Made by a program: the position numbers and the translations under genes. From the NCBI GenBank assembly GCA_016935365.1, contig JAFGRB010000085.1, positions 1 to 32,993 on the forward strand: a stretch of DNA of 32,993 nt. The letters are read 5' to 3'. Shown here piece by piece: positions 7,629 through 15,380 of the stretch. A model generated the notes under the pieces. That model saw only the letters and a program-made list of their open reading frames with translations. It ran no database searches and was not told the DNA's origin. The number at the start of each line of letters is the position of its first letter. Position 1 is the first letter of the stretch. Origin of the DNA: Deltaproteobacteria bacterium. Lineage in GTDB: Bacteria; Myxococcota; B64-G9.

Positions 7629-9139
7629 CGCGCTGGATCGTAGGCTTGATCGTGCTGGCCGGGCTTGCGGGCCTGGTCATCTGGAACCTCGGCCCCAAGG
7701 AGAAGGTCCGCATCGAGGTCGAGTGCGAGAAGGCTCGCATCGAGCCCATCACCCAGGTCGTGACGGCCTCGGGCAAGATCCGGCCCGAGACCGAGGTCAA
7801 CGTGGCCGCCGACGTGGGCGGCTACATCCGGCAGCTGACGGTCCAGGAAGGCGACAAGGTGGCGCCGGGCCAGCTGCTGGTCCAGATCGATCCCGAGATC
7901 TACCTGGCCCGGGTGCAGGAGAGCGTGGCCGTGGAGAAGACGGCCGAGGCGAACCTGGCGCTGGCCGAGGCCGCGCTGCAGCGGGCCCAGGGCGAGTCGA
8001 AGCGCGTCCGGGGCCTGCACGCCAAGGACCTGGTGTCGAAGGCCAACCTCGAGAAGGCCCTGGCGGACGAGGCCATCGCGGTGGCCCAGGTGGATGCCGC
8101 GAAGGGCGGTCTCATGCAGGCCCGGGCCGCCCTGTCCAAGGCGCGCAAGGACCTGGCCAAGTGCACGATCGCCTCGCCGATCGCGGGCACGGTCGTCCTG
8201 CTCAACAAGGAGATCGGCGAGCGCGCCTCGGGCGGCGACTTCCGCGAGGACATCATCATGCAACTGGCCGACCTGTCGTCGATGGAGGTCGAGGTGGAGG
8301 TCGGCGAGCGGGACGTGGTGCTGCTCGAGGACCGCGATCCGGTCGACATCGAGGTGGATGCCTTTCCCGGCGTGACCGTGCCCGGGCACGTCAAGGAGAT
8401 CGCCAATGCGGGCACGACCCGCAACCAGTGGACGGAGTCCGAGGTGACCAACTTCCGGGTGGTCATCCAGGTGGGCGAGACCGAGAGGCAGCTGCGCCCC
8501 CAGATGTCGGCCACGGTTCGGATCCAGACCGACTTCAAGGACCGGGCCCTGACGGTGCCCATCCAGAGCGTCACCCTGCGCCGGCCGAGCGAGATCGAGG
8601 ATCTGGCCGACGGCGGGGTCGAGCCGGACGAGGACGAGGCCGGCGATGCGCAGGCCGGCGGAGCGGGCGCAGGCGGAACGCGGGGCGGAGCGAGCGCAGG
8701 CGGAACGCGAGGCGTTGCAGGCGCCGGCGGGTCGAAGGGCGATGCGGGCGAGGCGGGCGGCGGTGTTGACGGCGGCGCAGCGCGAGGCGGTGCGGACGGG
8801 GGCGGCGCGGGCGAGGCGCGGGGCGGCGCGGACGGCGGGGCCAAGAGGGCGCTGCGCGAGGAGCCGGTCGAGGTGGTCTTCGTGGTCGAGGACGGGCGCG
8901 CCTTCGCGCGGCGCGTGCGCACCGGCCTGTCCTCCGAGACGCGCATCGAGATACTCGAGGGCATCGAGACCGGGGTGCAGGTCGTCTCCGGCCCCTACCG
9001 GGCGCTCTCGAAGGACCTGGAGCACGGTGCCGAGGTGACGACCGAGCAGAAGGGCGAGCTCGGCGCCATGAAGCGGAAGGCCGGCCCGGCCAAGCCGCAC
9101 CGGCCGGGCAGGACTCCGCGAGAGGGACGGCGGCGCTGA
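7625..9139 (+). CDS. HlyD/MacA-like periplasmic adaptor subunit
   Basis: A 504-residue membrane-fusion protein bridging inner-membrane permeases and the TolC-like channel. A single N-terminal helix (WIVGLIVLAGLAGLVIWNLG) anchors it in the inner membrane. Then come the lipoyl-like half (VTASGKIRPETEVNVAADVGG), a helical hairpin (about 95-185), the second lipoyl half (KCTIASPIAGTVV) and beta-barrel and membrane-proximal domains. Residues about 335-408 are an unusual Gly/Ala/Arg-rich low-complexity insertion with AGGTRG repeats, after which the normal C-terminal domain resumes (EEPVEVVFVVEDGRAF). The Lys-rich tail ends 14 bases before the first permease. MacA-type adaptors work with MacB ABC transporters, consistent with the next two genes. 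Confidence 0.92.
   Translation: MTRWIVGLIVLAGLAGLVIWNLGPKEKVRIEVECEKARIEPITQVVTASGKIRPETEVNVAADVGGYIRQLTVQEGDKVAPGQLLVQIDPEIYLARVQESVAVEKTAEANLALAEAALQRAQGESKRVRGLHAKDLVSKANLEKALADEAIAVAQVDAAKGGLMQARAALSKARKDLAKCTIASPIAGTVVLLNKEIGERASGGDFREDIIMQLADLSSMEVEVEVGERDVVLLEDRDPVDIEVDAFPGVTVPGHVKEIANAGTTRNQWTESEVTNFRVVIQVGETERQLRPQMSATVRIQTDFKDRALTVPIQSVTLRRPSEIEDLADGGVEPDEDEAGDAQAGGAGAGGTRGGASAGGTRGVAGAGGSKGDAGEAGGGVDGGAARGGADGGGAGEARGGADGGAKRALREEPVEVVFVVEDGRAFARRVRTGLSSETRIEILEGIETGVQVVSGPYRALSKDLEHGAEVTTEQKGELGAMKRKAGPAKPHRPGRTPREGRRR
8640..8845 (+). repeat. low-complexity GC repeat inside the adaptor gene
   Basis: A run of imperfect, roughly 30-base units built on GCGCAGGCGGAACGCG (clear copies near 8664 and 8694), decaying into mixed GGCGGxGCG triplet-like repeats. 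It stays in frame and encodes Gly/Ala/Arg/Thr-rich sequence without a stop. Such repeats arise by slippage and may vary in length between strains. Confidence 0.7.
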
Positions 9140-9153
9140 ACGAGCCGAGCCAC

Positions 9154-10443
9154 ATGCGACCCGCAGCCCGGCGCGCGAGGCGATCCGAGCTGTGCTGGGG
9201 CCCGCTGCGCTGGCTGGCGGGCGGCTGGTACGGCATCACGTCCGGCGCGGGCGTCGCCGCCCGGGCGCTGCTGGCCAACAAGTTCCGGGCCAGCATGACC
9301 GCGCTGGGGATCGTGATCGGGGTGATGACGGTCACCGGCATCCTGGCCATCATCCACGGACTGGACCGCGGCGTGGAGCGCCAGATGGCGCTGATGGGCG
9401 TGCGCAGCATCTACGTCTCCAAGTGGCCGTTCGTGGTGCGCGGGGACTGGTACCGCTACATCAACCGGCCCCCGATCACCGACTGGCAGTACCGGCGGCT
9501 GCGCAAGCTGGTGCCCTTCGCGGACGCGCTGGCGCCGGTCGAGCGGGAGCGCGCCAAGGTGGAGCGGGGCGACGAGCAGATCACCGACGTGGAGGTCTGG
9601 GGCACGAACCACGAGTACCTGCAGATCACCGGCCACGCCATCGAGCGGGGCCGCTTCCTGTCCGCCGCCGACGTGGAGTTCGAGCGCCCCTACGTCGTGG
9701 TCGGCCCGGACGTGAGCAAGCATCTCTTCGGCCGCGAGGAGCCGCTGGGCGGCCACGTGCTCATCCGCGGAAGCCGGTACCGGATCATCGGCATCCTCAA
9801 GGCGGAGGGCAGCTTCCTCGGCCGCAGCCGCGACGTGACCGCCATCATCCCCGTGGGGCGCTTCCGGCGCGACTTCGGCTCGCGCCACTCCATGGACATC
9901 GGCGTGCGGATCGCGCCGGGCATGGATCTCGATCTGGCCGCCTCCGAGCTCGAGGGGATCATGCGCCGGGTGCGCGGCCTGCGGCCCGCCGAGGAGGACG
10001 ACTTCACCGTCAACCAGCAGAAAGTGCTCGGGGAGCTCTACGGCGACATCACCGGCACGCTCTACCTGGTCATCGTGACCGTCTCCCTGATCTCGCTGCT
10101 GGTGGGCGGGATCGGGATCATGAACATCATGCTGGTCTCGGTCATCGAGCGCACCCGCGAGATCGGCCTGCGCAAGGCGCTGGGGGCCCGCCGGCGGACC
10201 GTGCTCTTCCAGTTCCTCATCGAGAGCCTGGTGCTGAGCGGCATCGGCGGATTGATCGGGCTCGCGGCCGGCTTCCTGGTGGCCCACGTGGTCGACTCCA
10301 TCAGCCCGCTGCCGGCCGCCCTGAGCGCCCAGGCCGTGATCGCCGGGCTGGTCTTCTCCGCCGTCGTGGGCGTCTCCTTCGGCATCTGGCCGGCCTGGAA
10401 GGCCTCCCGGCTCGATCCGATCGACGCGCTGGGGCACGAGTGA
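9154..10443 (+). CDS. MacB/FtsX-type ABC transporter permease (first copy)
   Basis: A 429-residue permease of the MacB family without a nucleotide-binding domain. The first helix lies at about 42-65 (FRASMTALGIVIGVMTVTGILAI, preceded by NK). A periplasmic MacB_PCD domain occupies about 70-290, and three C-terminal helices form the FtsX domain with the hallmark LLVGGIGIMNIMLVSVIERTREIGLRKALGARR near 315-347. Compared with MacB (about 650 residues) the ATPase half is absent and no ATPase gene is nearby. A basic, Arg-rich N-terminal extension precedes the first helix. The Shine-Dalgarno is weak. Its stop overlaps the start of the second permease. Transported substrate unknown; lipoprotein, peptide or small-molecule export are all possible. 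Confidence 0.9.
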   Translation: MRPAARRARRSELCWGPLRWLAGGWYGITSGAGVAARALLANKFRASMTALGIVIGVMTVTGILAIIHGLDRGVERQMALMGVRSIYVSKWPFVVRGDWYRYINRPPITDWQYRRLRKLVPFADALAPVERERAKVERGDEQITDVEVWGTNHEYLQITGHAIERGRFLSAADVEFERPYVVVGPDVSKHLFGREEPLGGHVLIRGSRYRIIGILKAEGSFLGRSRDVTAIIPVGRFRRDFGSRHSMDIGVRIAPGMDLDLAASELEGIMRRVRGLRPAEEDDFTVNQQKVLGELYGDITGTLYLVIVTVSLISLLVGGIGIMNIMLVSVIERTREIGLRKALGARRRTVLFQFLIESLVLSGIGGLIGLAAGFLVAHVVDSISPLPAALSAQAVIAGLVFSAVVGVSFGIWPAWKASRLDPIDALGHE

Positions 10444-11672
10444 TGCGCCTGGCCGATCTCTTCTCCTCGGCCGTCCTCGCCCTGCAGGTGAACAAGCTGC
10501 GCTCCGGCCTGACCACGCTGGGCATCATCATCGGCGTGGGCGCGGTGGTGGCCATGCTGGCGATCACGACCGGCTTCGAGGACTACGTGGCCGATCAGTT
10601 CGCCGGCCTGGGGGCCAACACTTTCCAGATCCAGAAGCACCCGGCCATGCGGCTGGGCGGCCGGCACGGCTCGAAGTGGCGCACGCGCAAGGACATCTCC
10701 ATCGAGGACGCCGACGCCGTGCGGGCGCTCGACGAGGCGGCGCGCTTCGTGGGCGCCGAGCTGTGGACCTGGGGCGCGCTGATGCGCTCGCGCTACGAGG
10801 ACACGCCGCCCAACGTCGTGGTCTGCGGCGGCACGCCCGAGTTCGCCACCAACAACGGCTACGACATCGCCGAGGGCCGCATCCTCAACCCCTCCGACGT
10901 CCAGCACGAGCGACTGGTCGTGGTGCTGGGCGCGGACATCGCAGCCGGTCTCTTCCCCCACAGCTCGGCCGTGGGCCAGCCGGTGGTCTTCGCCGGCCGG
11001 CGCTTCACGATCATCGGCGTCTTCGCGACCCGGGGCTCTTTCTTCGGGCTCGGCAGCCGGGACAACTTCGTCCTGATCCCGATCAGCAGCTTCGTGAACA
11101 TCTACGGCAAGCGGCGCTCGGTCAACATCACCGTCCAGGCGCTCGACCCGTCGGTCTTCGACAAGGCCCGCGACCGGGCCATCCAGATCATGCGCCAGCG
11201 CCGCGGCCGCAAGCCGGGGCAGGCCAACGACTTCGACATCTTCTCCAACGAGTCCACCATGGACCAGGTCTCGCAGATCACCGACTCCATCACCTGGGCG
11301 GCCATCGGCATCGCCATCATCTCGCTGCTGGTCGGCGGCATCGGGATCATGAACATCATGATGGTCTCGGTCACCGAGCGCACCCGCGAGATCGGCACCC
11401 GCCGTGCGCTCGGCGCGCGCCGGCGCCACATCCTGGCCCAGTTCACCGTCGAGGCCATCATGCTCTCGGCCCTGGGCGGGCTGCTCGGCCTCGGGCTCGG
11501 CTTCGGCTCGGCCTGGCTGGTCAAGGTCCTGGTGGGCATCCCCGCGGCCGCGCCCATGTGGGCGGTCGTCGTGGCCCTGATCATCTCGTCGGTCTCGGGC
11601 CTGGTCTTCGGCATCTACCCCGCATGGAAGGCCTCGCAGCTCGACCCCATCGAGGCGCTGCGCTACGAGTGA
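10443..11672 (+). CDS. MacB/FtsX-type ABC transporter permease (second copy)
   Basis: A 409-residue paralogue of the preceding permease, starting at ATG 10443 within its stop codon. It has the same plan: first helix NKLRSGLTTLGIIIGVGAVVAMLAI (about 15-40), periplasmic MacB_PCD domain (about 45-270), then three helices with LLVGGIGIMNIMMVSVTERTREIG (about 295-318) and a conserved KASQLDPIEALRYE end. The two copies share the hallmark motifs but differ clearly in the periplasmic domain, so they are more likely to form a heterodimer than to be a recent duplication. A MacB-like exporter needs two permease chains and two ATPase chains; the ATPase must be encoded elsewhere. This is the last gene of the operon. 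Confidence 0.9.
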   Translation: MRLADLFSSAVLALQVNKLRSGLTTLGIIIGVGAVVAMLAITTGFEDYVADQFAGLGANTFQIQKHPAMRLGGRHGSKWRTRKDISIEDADAVRALDEAARFVGAELWTWGALMRSRYEDTPPNVVVCGGTPEFATNNGYDIAEGRILNPSDVQHERLVVVLGADIAAGLFPHSSAVGQPVVFAGRRFTIIGVFATRGSFFGLGSRDNFVLIPISSFVNIYGKRRSVNITVQALDPSVFDKARDRAIQIMRQRRGRKPGQANDFDIFSNESTMDQVSQITDSITWAAIGIAIISLLVGGIGIMNIMMVSVTERTREIGTRRALGARRRHILAQFTVEAIMLSALGGLLGLGLGFGSAWLVKVLVGIPAAAPMWAVVVALIISSVSGLVFGIYPAWKASQLDPIEALRYE

Positions 11673-11712
11673 GCCACGGCTGCCCTTTCCGGCATCTCGG
11701 CATGCCCGGCCC

Positions 11713-11742
11713 TTTACATTGCCGCACGCGCTGTACTACCAT
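11713..11742 (+). promoter_or_regulatory. candidate promoter of the cytochrome gene pair
   Basis: TTTACA (11713-11718) and TACCAT (11737-11742) are 18 bases apart, matching sigma-70 at five and four of six positions. Initiation near 11749 would give a leader of about 27 bases containing the Shine-Dalgarno AGGAGGTG. It lies in the 103-base gap after the exporter operon, suggesting separate expression. Confidence 0.5.
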
Positions 11743-11775
11743 CCTGGCCAGAGCGGTGATCTTCCAGGAGGTGGC

Positions 11776-12786
11776 ATGGTGCTCGAGATGCACACGCGGA
11801 TTCGCAGGCTGGCCGGGGGGCTGGCGCTCGTGGCGCTGCCTTGCCTGGTGGCGGCCGGGGAGAAGAAGGCCGACAAGGCGCCGAAGGCAGAGCCCAGGCC
11901 GGCCGTCAGGACGGTCCAGGTCAAGGACGACATCGTGCAGTTCAACGTGCGGATGACGCCCGGGGTGCCCGAGCCGGGCCAGGTCGTCGAGGCCCGGATC
12001 GAGATGAACGAGCTGCCGCCGGTGCCCGATCCGGTCTACGGCGAGCAGATCCCGATCAAGGACGCCAAGCTCACCCTGGACGTGACGGACGCCAAGGGCG
12101 AGGGCTACACGCTCCGCTACCTGGTCCACCCGCTGGCCGACGCGGGCGCCTACGGCCTGCACTTCACCCCGAACCGCAAGGACGTCTACAGGCTGGTCAT
12201 CCGCGGCGTCCACCACACGCGCAAGCTGGCGGGCACGTTCTACCTGCCGGCGGGCATCTGGCCGTTCGAGGATCCGGGCGGGAGCAAGAGCGCGGCGTCG
12301 GGTCGGCCCGCAAGCCGCTTGCCCGCGCTGCCCACCGGCATGGGGCCGGCCGTGCCCGCGAGCCCCGCAGGCCCCGCGGACCCCGAGACCCCGGCCGGGG
12401 CGTCCCCGGGCGGCGAGCCGGCCAAGGCGGCCGGATCGCCGCTCCACCAGGCCATGGAGAAGCTCGGCCAGAAGTGGGTCGACCTGCAGGTGGCGCTCTT
12501 CGCCGGCCGGCGGCTCGACGCCGACAAGGCGGCCCTGGCCGCATCCGGCCTGCAGCAGGTGAGCACGGTTGCCTCCGCGATCGAGACGCCCCAGCTCGGC
12601 TACGCCGAGAGCATGCGGGAGCTGGCGGCGGCCGCGGGCGAGCTCGGCACGGCGGTCAAGTCGGGCAAGCGGGGCACCATCCAGACCAAGCTCCGCAAGG
12701 TGGGCGAGGGCTGCAACCGCTGCCACTTCGCCGCCCGCTGGAAGGTGCTGGAAGATCCGATGCACTACCCGGACGGGCTCCGCTGA
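11776..12786 (+). CDS. periplasmic protein with YtkA/FixH-like domain and C-terminal cytochrome c' type heme site
   Basis: A 336-residue exported protein. The signal peptide spans about residues 1-29 ([24 protein letters not shown]). Residues about 45-150 form a beta-sandwich-like domain resembling YtkA/FixH (VKDDIVQFNVRMTPGVPEPGQ; DAGAYGLHFTPNRKDVYRLVI). A Pro/Ala/Gly-rich linker (about 170-210) joins it to a helical C-terminal domain ending in GCNRCHFAARW. That CxxCH near the C-terminus is how cytochrome c' and related four-helix cytochromes bind heme. The cysteine in the signal region (ALPC) is not a convincing lipobox. Start ATG 11776 has AGGAGGTG 5 bases upstream. It is 19 bases from the next cytochrome gene, so the two probably work together in periplasmic electron transfer; substrate unknown. 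Confidence 0.78.
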   Translation: MVLEMHTRIRRLAGGLALVALPCLVAAGEKKADKAPKAEPRPAVRTVQVKDDIVQFNVRMTPGVPEPGQVVEARIEMNELPPVPDPVYGEQIPIKDAKLTLDVTDAKGEGYTLRYLVHPLADAGAYGLHFTPNRKDVYRLVIRGVHHTRKLAGTFYLPAGIWPFEDPGGSKSAASGRPASRLPALPTGMGPAVPASPAGPADPETPAGASPGGEPAKAAGSPLHQAMEKLGQKWVDLQVALFAGRRLDADKAALAASGLQQVSTVASAIETPQLGYAESMRELAAAAGELGTAVKSGKRGTIQTKLRKVGEGCNRCHFAARWKVLEDPMHYPDGLR

Positions 12787-12805
12787 GGACGAGGGAGGCA
12801 CCATC

Positions 12806-13780
12806 ATGCGCGAAAGACGCTCCACGACGATCCGATCGCTTCGCCGCCTGCGCCGCCCGGGCTGGCTGCTCGTCCCGGCGCTCGGCCTGGCGCTGGTCTG
12901 GCCGGCGCTGGCGGGCGACGAGGATATGCCGCTGATCGGCGATCTGACCAACGGCACCCGGCTTTACCGGACGCACTGCTCGGTCTGCCACGGCTTCGAC
13001 GGCTCGGGCGCGGGGCCTACGGCGGTGGGCCTGCCCGTCAAGCCGGCCGATCACCGGGACGGCTCGCTCATGAACGCCCGGGACAACCGGATCCTCTTCG
13101 AGACCATCCGGGGCGGCTGCAGCAAGTGCTCCAAGGCCATGCCGGCCTTCGGCAGCCTGGACGACCTGGAGACCTGGGACCTGGTGGCCTACCTGCGCTC
13201 GCTGCACATGCCGCTGACTTTCTTCTTCCCCGGGGTGGATCAGTACCTGGTCAAGAGCTACCCGCTCGGCCAGGTGGGCAACAAGGAGTTCAAGACCGGC
13301 CAGCTCGAGCGCCTCCGCAAGCACGCGGGCAAGGTGGCCGGCAAGGACCTCTCGCCGACGGTCTTCACGCTCTTCAAGGCCGGCGAGCGGCGCGTGAGCC
13401 CCGAGCTCGTGCCCCAGGAGCCGCGCCGGCTGGCCGAGCTCCGCAAGGAGAACAAGATCGGCTACGTGCTCTTCCTGGAGCTCATCGGACCGCGCAACAA
13501 GCGCGTTCCGGTCGGTCTGGCCCTGGACCTCGACTACCAGATCACGAAGCTGCTCACCACGGCGAGCGATCCGGCCGTGGCCGGCGAGTACGACAAGCGC
13601 CTGGAGAAGTACATCGGTCTGGGCAAGCGCGGCGATCCGCCCAAGTTCGACATCTCGCGCGACAAGATCGGCAAGCTCTTCGACAAGGCCGCCACCCGGG
13701 TCTACTGCCTGGCCGTGGAGGGCGCCAACGCCTACGAGCTCGAGGAGCGGGAGCGCTCCTGGGCCGACGGCACGTTCTGA
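12806..13780 (+). CDS. periplasmic c-type cytochrome with unknown C-terminal domain
   Basis: A 324-residue exported protein. The basic N-terminus (MRERRSTTIRSLRRLRRPG) and hydrophobic stretch (WLLVPALGLALVWPALAG) make a signal peptide cut near residue 37. Residues about 45-135 form a class I cytochrome c domain: NGTRLYRTHCSVCHGFDGSGAGP carries the CxxCH heme site, and KAMPAFGSLDDLETWDLVAYLRSL supplies the Met ligand and C-terminal helix. A Cys pair (GCSKCSKAMP) just before the Met is uncommon and could be a disulfide. The remaining 190 residues are rich in Lys, Arg and Leu and match no domain I know. It follows the YtkA-cytochrome c' gene in the same transcription unit and converges on the cupin gene 16 bases away. 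Confidence 0.82.
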   Translation: MRERRSTTIRSLRRLRRPGWLLVPALGLALVWPALAGDEDMPLIGDLTNGTRLYRTHCSVCHGFDGSGAGPTAVGLPVKPADHRDGSLMNARDNRILFETIRGGCSKCSKAMPAFGSLDDLETWDLVAYLRSLHMPLTFFFPGVDQYLVKSYPLGQVGNKEFKTGQLERLRKHAGKVAGKDLSPTVFTLFKAGERRVSPELVPQEPRRLAELRKENKIGYVLFLELIGPRNKRVPVGLALDLDYQITKLLTTASDPAVAGEYDKRLEKYIGLGKRGDPPKFDISRDKIGKLFDKAATRVYCLAVEGANAYELEERERSWADGTF

Positions 13781-13796
13781 GCGCGGTCGATCCCGA

Positions 13797-14078
13797 TCAG
13801 TCCTCGAAGTGGTAGTGCTTGCGCACCGGCAGCGCGACCTTCCAGGTGCAGCGCATTCCCTTGGGGAAGGTGACCAGGTCGCCCTTGCCCACGCGCATCG
13901 GCTCGCCGCCCTCGGGCGTGACGGTCACGTCGCCCTCCAGGAAGTAGCAGGTCTCCGAGGCGTCGTAGCTCCAGGGGAACTCGCTCTTCTCCTTGGTCCA
14001 GATCGGCCAGGAGCGCACGCCCAGGGACGCGAGCCGCTGCTCGGGCGGCTGCTTCTCGATCTTGATCTCGTCGCTCAT
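13797..14078 (-). CDS. small cupin-domain protein
   Basis: A 93-residue single-domain cupin of the DUF861/cupin_3 type. The typical run is visible: WSYDASETCYFLEGDVTVTP (about 36-55), then GKGDLVTFPKGMRCTW (about 64-79), ending in HYHFED. The family includes ureidoglycine aminohydrolase-like proteins, but most small members are uncharacterised. No signal peptide is seen, so it is cytoplasmic. Its ATG overlaps the stop of the upstream lipoprotein hydrolase gene as ATGA, so the two are translated together. The function is unknown; small-metabolite binding is the general expectation. Confidence 0.85.
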   Translation of the reverse strand: MSDEIKIEKQPPEQRLASLGVRSWPIWTKEKSEFPWSYDASETCYFLEGDVTVTPEGGEPMRVGKGDLVTFPKGMRCTWKVALPVRKHYHFED

Positions 14079-15151
14079 CTCGTCCTCTCCTTTTCTGTGG
14101 AGGCCGCGTCGGCCTCCAGGGCGCTGTCCAGCAACTCGAAGAGATCCTTGCGCATGCGCGCGTCGATGGTGTGGCGCACGCGCGGGTAGGTGCGCAGCGT
14201 GGCGTCCAGGCCCCGCGCCCGGAGGTCGGCCACCAGCTCGAGGGTCGGGCCGATCCGCACCAGGCGGTCGCGACCGCCGTGCAGCGCCCGGATCGGCGGC
14301 ACGATCCGCCCGTCGAGCGCTTCGGGCACCAGGGCGGGCGGCAGGGTCCCGCTGATCGGCACCACCAGGCCGAAGCTGTGCGGGTGGTGCAGGGCCAGGG
14401 CGAAGGCCAGGATGCCGCCCTGGGAGAAGCCCACGCAGACGGGCTTGCCCGAGGTGGGGTGCGCCTCGGCGAGCGAGCGCACCAGCGCGGCGATGCGCCC
14501 GGCGCTCGCGAGGATGTCGGCTTCCGACAGGTGCAGCTTGCCCGTGCGCTCGTCCAGGCGGATGCGGAACCAGGAGAAGCCCTCGGGCCGGGCCGGCCGG
14601 GGGGCCTGGGGCAGCACCACCCGGGCCGGGCGGCGGTAGCTGCGAAAGAGCCGCGCGAAGCCCTCGGGCGTGTTGCCGAGCCCGTGCAGGGCCGTGATCA
14701 TGGGAAGACGGTCCGTCTCGCGGGCGCCGCCGGTCAGGCGCACGATGTGCAAAAGCGCCGGCAGGGCCGCCTTGCTGCTGCCCGCATCTGGCCGTCCCCC
14801 GTCGCGGAGCGCCGCGCTGCTGGCCGCACCGAGCTGGTCAATCGCGCTGAAGGCCGCGCCGAGCTGATCAGTCGCGCTGAAGGCCGCGCCGAGCTGATCA
14901 GTCGCGCTGCTTTCCGCGCCTAGCTTGCCCGTAGCTCTGCTGGTTGCGCCGGGCTGCTCAGTCGCGCTGCTGGCCGCGTCTGCCCGGCCCCCATCGCGGA
15001 GCGCCGCGCTGCTGGAGTGTGTTGCGGGTGCGGCCGGCTTCTCGCCACGAGCTGCATCCAGGCTCGGCTCCTGGGGCGCGCGGCAGGCCGCCACCGCCAG
15101 CAGTACCAAGAGCCAGGCAACGCGGAGCAAGGATCTGGAAAGCCTCGCCAC
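14075..15151 (-). CDS. lipoprotein alpha/beta hydrolase (esterase/phospholipase-like) with repeat linker
   Basis: A 358-residue protein starting at GTG. The signal ends in a lipobox (LAVAAC, C23), so it should be lipid-anchored. Residues about 25-130 are low complexity, including five 10-residue units on the theme SATDQLGAAF (about 61-113) bracketed by two copies of SAALRDGGR. The catalytic domain (about 131-345) is an alpha/beta hydrolase of the Abhydrolase_2/phospholipase-carboxylesterase kind: ALHGLGNTPEGF for the oxyanion hole, GFSQGG with nucleophile S243, and GGRDRLV (D295) and RVRHTID (H327) completing the triad. The repeat is probably a flexible spacer lifting the enzyme from the membrane. 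The Shine-Dalgarno is poor, so the exact start is uncertain. Its stop overlaps the cupin start. Confidence 0.85.
   Translation of the reverse strand: MARLSRSLLRVAWLLVLLAVAACRAPQEPSLDAARGEKPAAPATHSSSAALRDGGRADAASSATEQPGATSRATGKLGAESSATDQLGAAFSATDQLGAAFSAIDQLGAASSAALRDGGRPDAGSSKAALPALLHIVRLTGGARETDRLPMITALHGLGNTPEGFARLFRSYRRPARVVLPQAPRPARPEGFSWFRIRLDERTGKLHLSEADILASAGRIAALVRSLAEAHPTSGKPVCVGFSQGGILAFALALHHPHSFGLVVPISGTLPPALVPEALDGRIVPPIRALHGGRDRLVRIGPTLELVADLRARGLDATLRTYPRVRHTIDARMRKDLFELLDSALEADAASTEKERTR
14802..15015 (-). repeat. 30-bp tandem repeats bracketed by a 22-bp direct repeat
   Basis: Between 14813 and 14971 lie about five units of 30 bases, the central ones nearly identical and the outer ones degenerate, encoding 10-residue repeats of the hydrolase linker. 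A 22-base direct repeat (14802-14823 and 14994-15015) flanks the array. Unit number probably varies by recombination while keeping the frame. Confidence 0.8.
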
Positions 15152-15159
15152 GCCACGCA

Positions 15160-15310
15160 GGATGGCACCCGTCAGGGTGCCGGGTCAACTGCACTTGCAG
15201 GGCGGTTTGAAACGTTGTTGATACTTCGCCCTTACAGGGCTTGCGTCTTGCTGCCTGCCCATTCCCAGGGCTTCGCCCTGGGCTATGTTAGTGCCGCCCC
15301 TTCGGGGCTT
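15160..15310. repeat. multi-hairpin extragenic repeat element
   Basis: Four perfect hairpins lie in a row in noncoding DNA: GGCACCC/GGGTGCC (15164-15181), GCCC/GGGC (15228-15240), CCCAGGGC/GCCCTGGG (15264-15282) and GCCCC/GGGGC (15296-15308). Three of them show the CCC-loop-GGG pattern seen in dispersed extragenic repeat families of GC-rich bacteria that are mobilised by REP-associated tyrosine transposases. That link is from memory; no transposase is present here. It separates two minus-strand genes. Confidence 0.6.
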
Positions 15311-15348
15311 TCGGAGCCTGTCATCAACGGCTTTGTTTCTCACCAGGC

Positions 15349-15380
15349 AGGGCGTTGTGCAATGGCCGGGTCAACGCCCT
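15349..15380 (-). terminator. inverted repeat at the end of the outer-membrane lipoprotein gene
   Basis: AGGGCGTTG (15349-15357) pairs with CAACGCCCT (15372-15380) across a 14-base loop, overlapping the stop codon of the minus-strand gene ending at 15371. No U-tract follows, so it is only a weak terminator or mRNA 3'-end stabiliser candidate. Confidence 0.3.

Noticed and set aside
11776..11865. Lipobox in the YtkA-cytochrome c' protein (ALPC)
   Set aside because: Pro precedes the Cys and it lies inside the hydrophobic core, so a standard Sec signal is more likely.
14802..15015. CRISPR-like array
   Set aside because: The repeats are directly adjacent 30-bp units in a coding frame with no unique spacers, and no cas genes are present.
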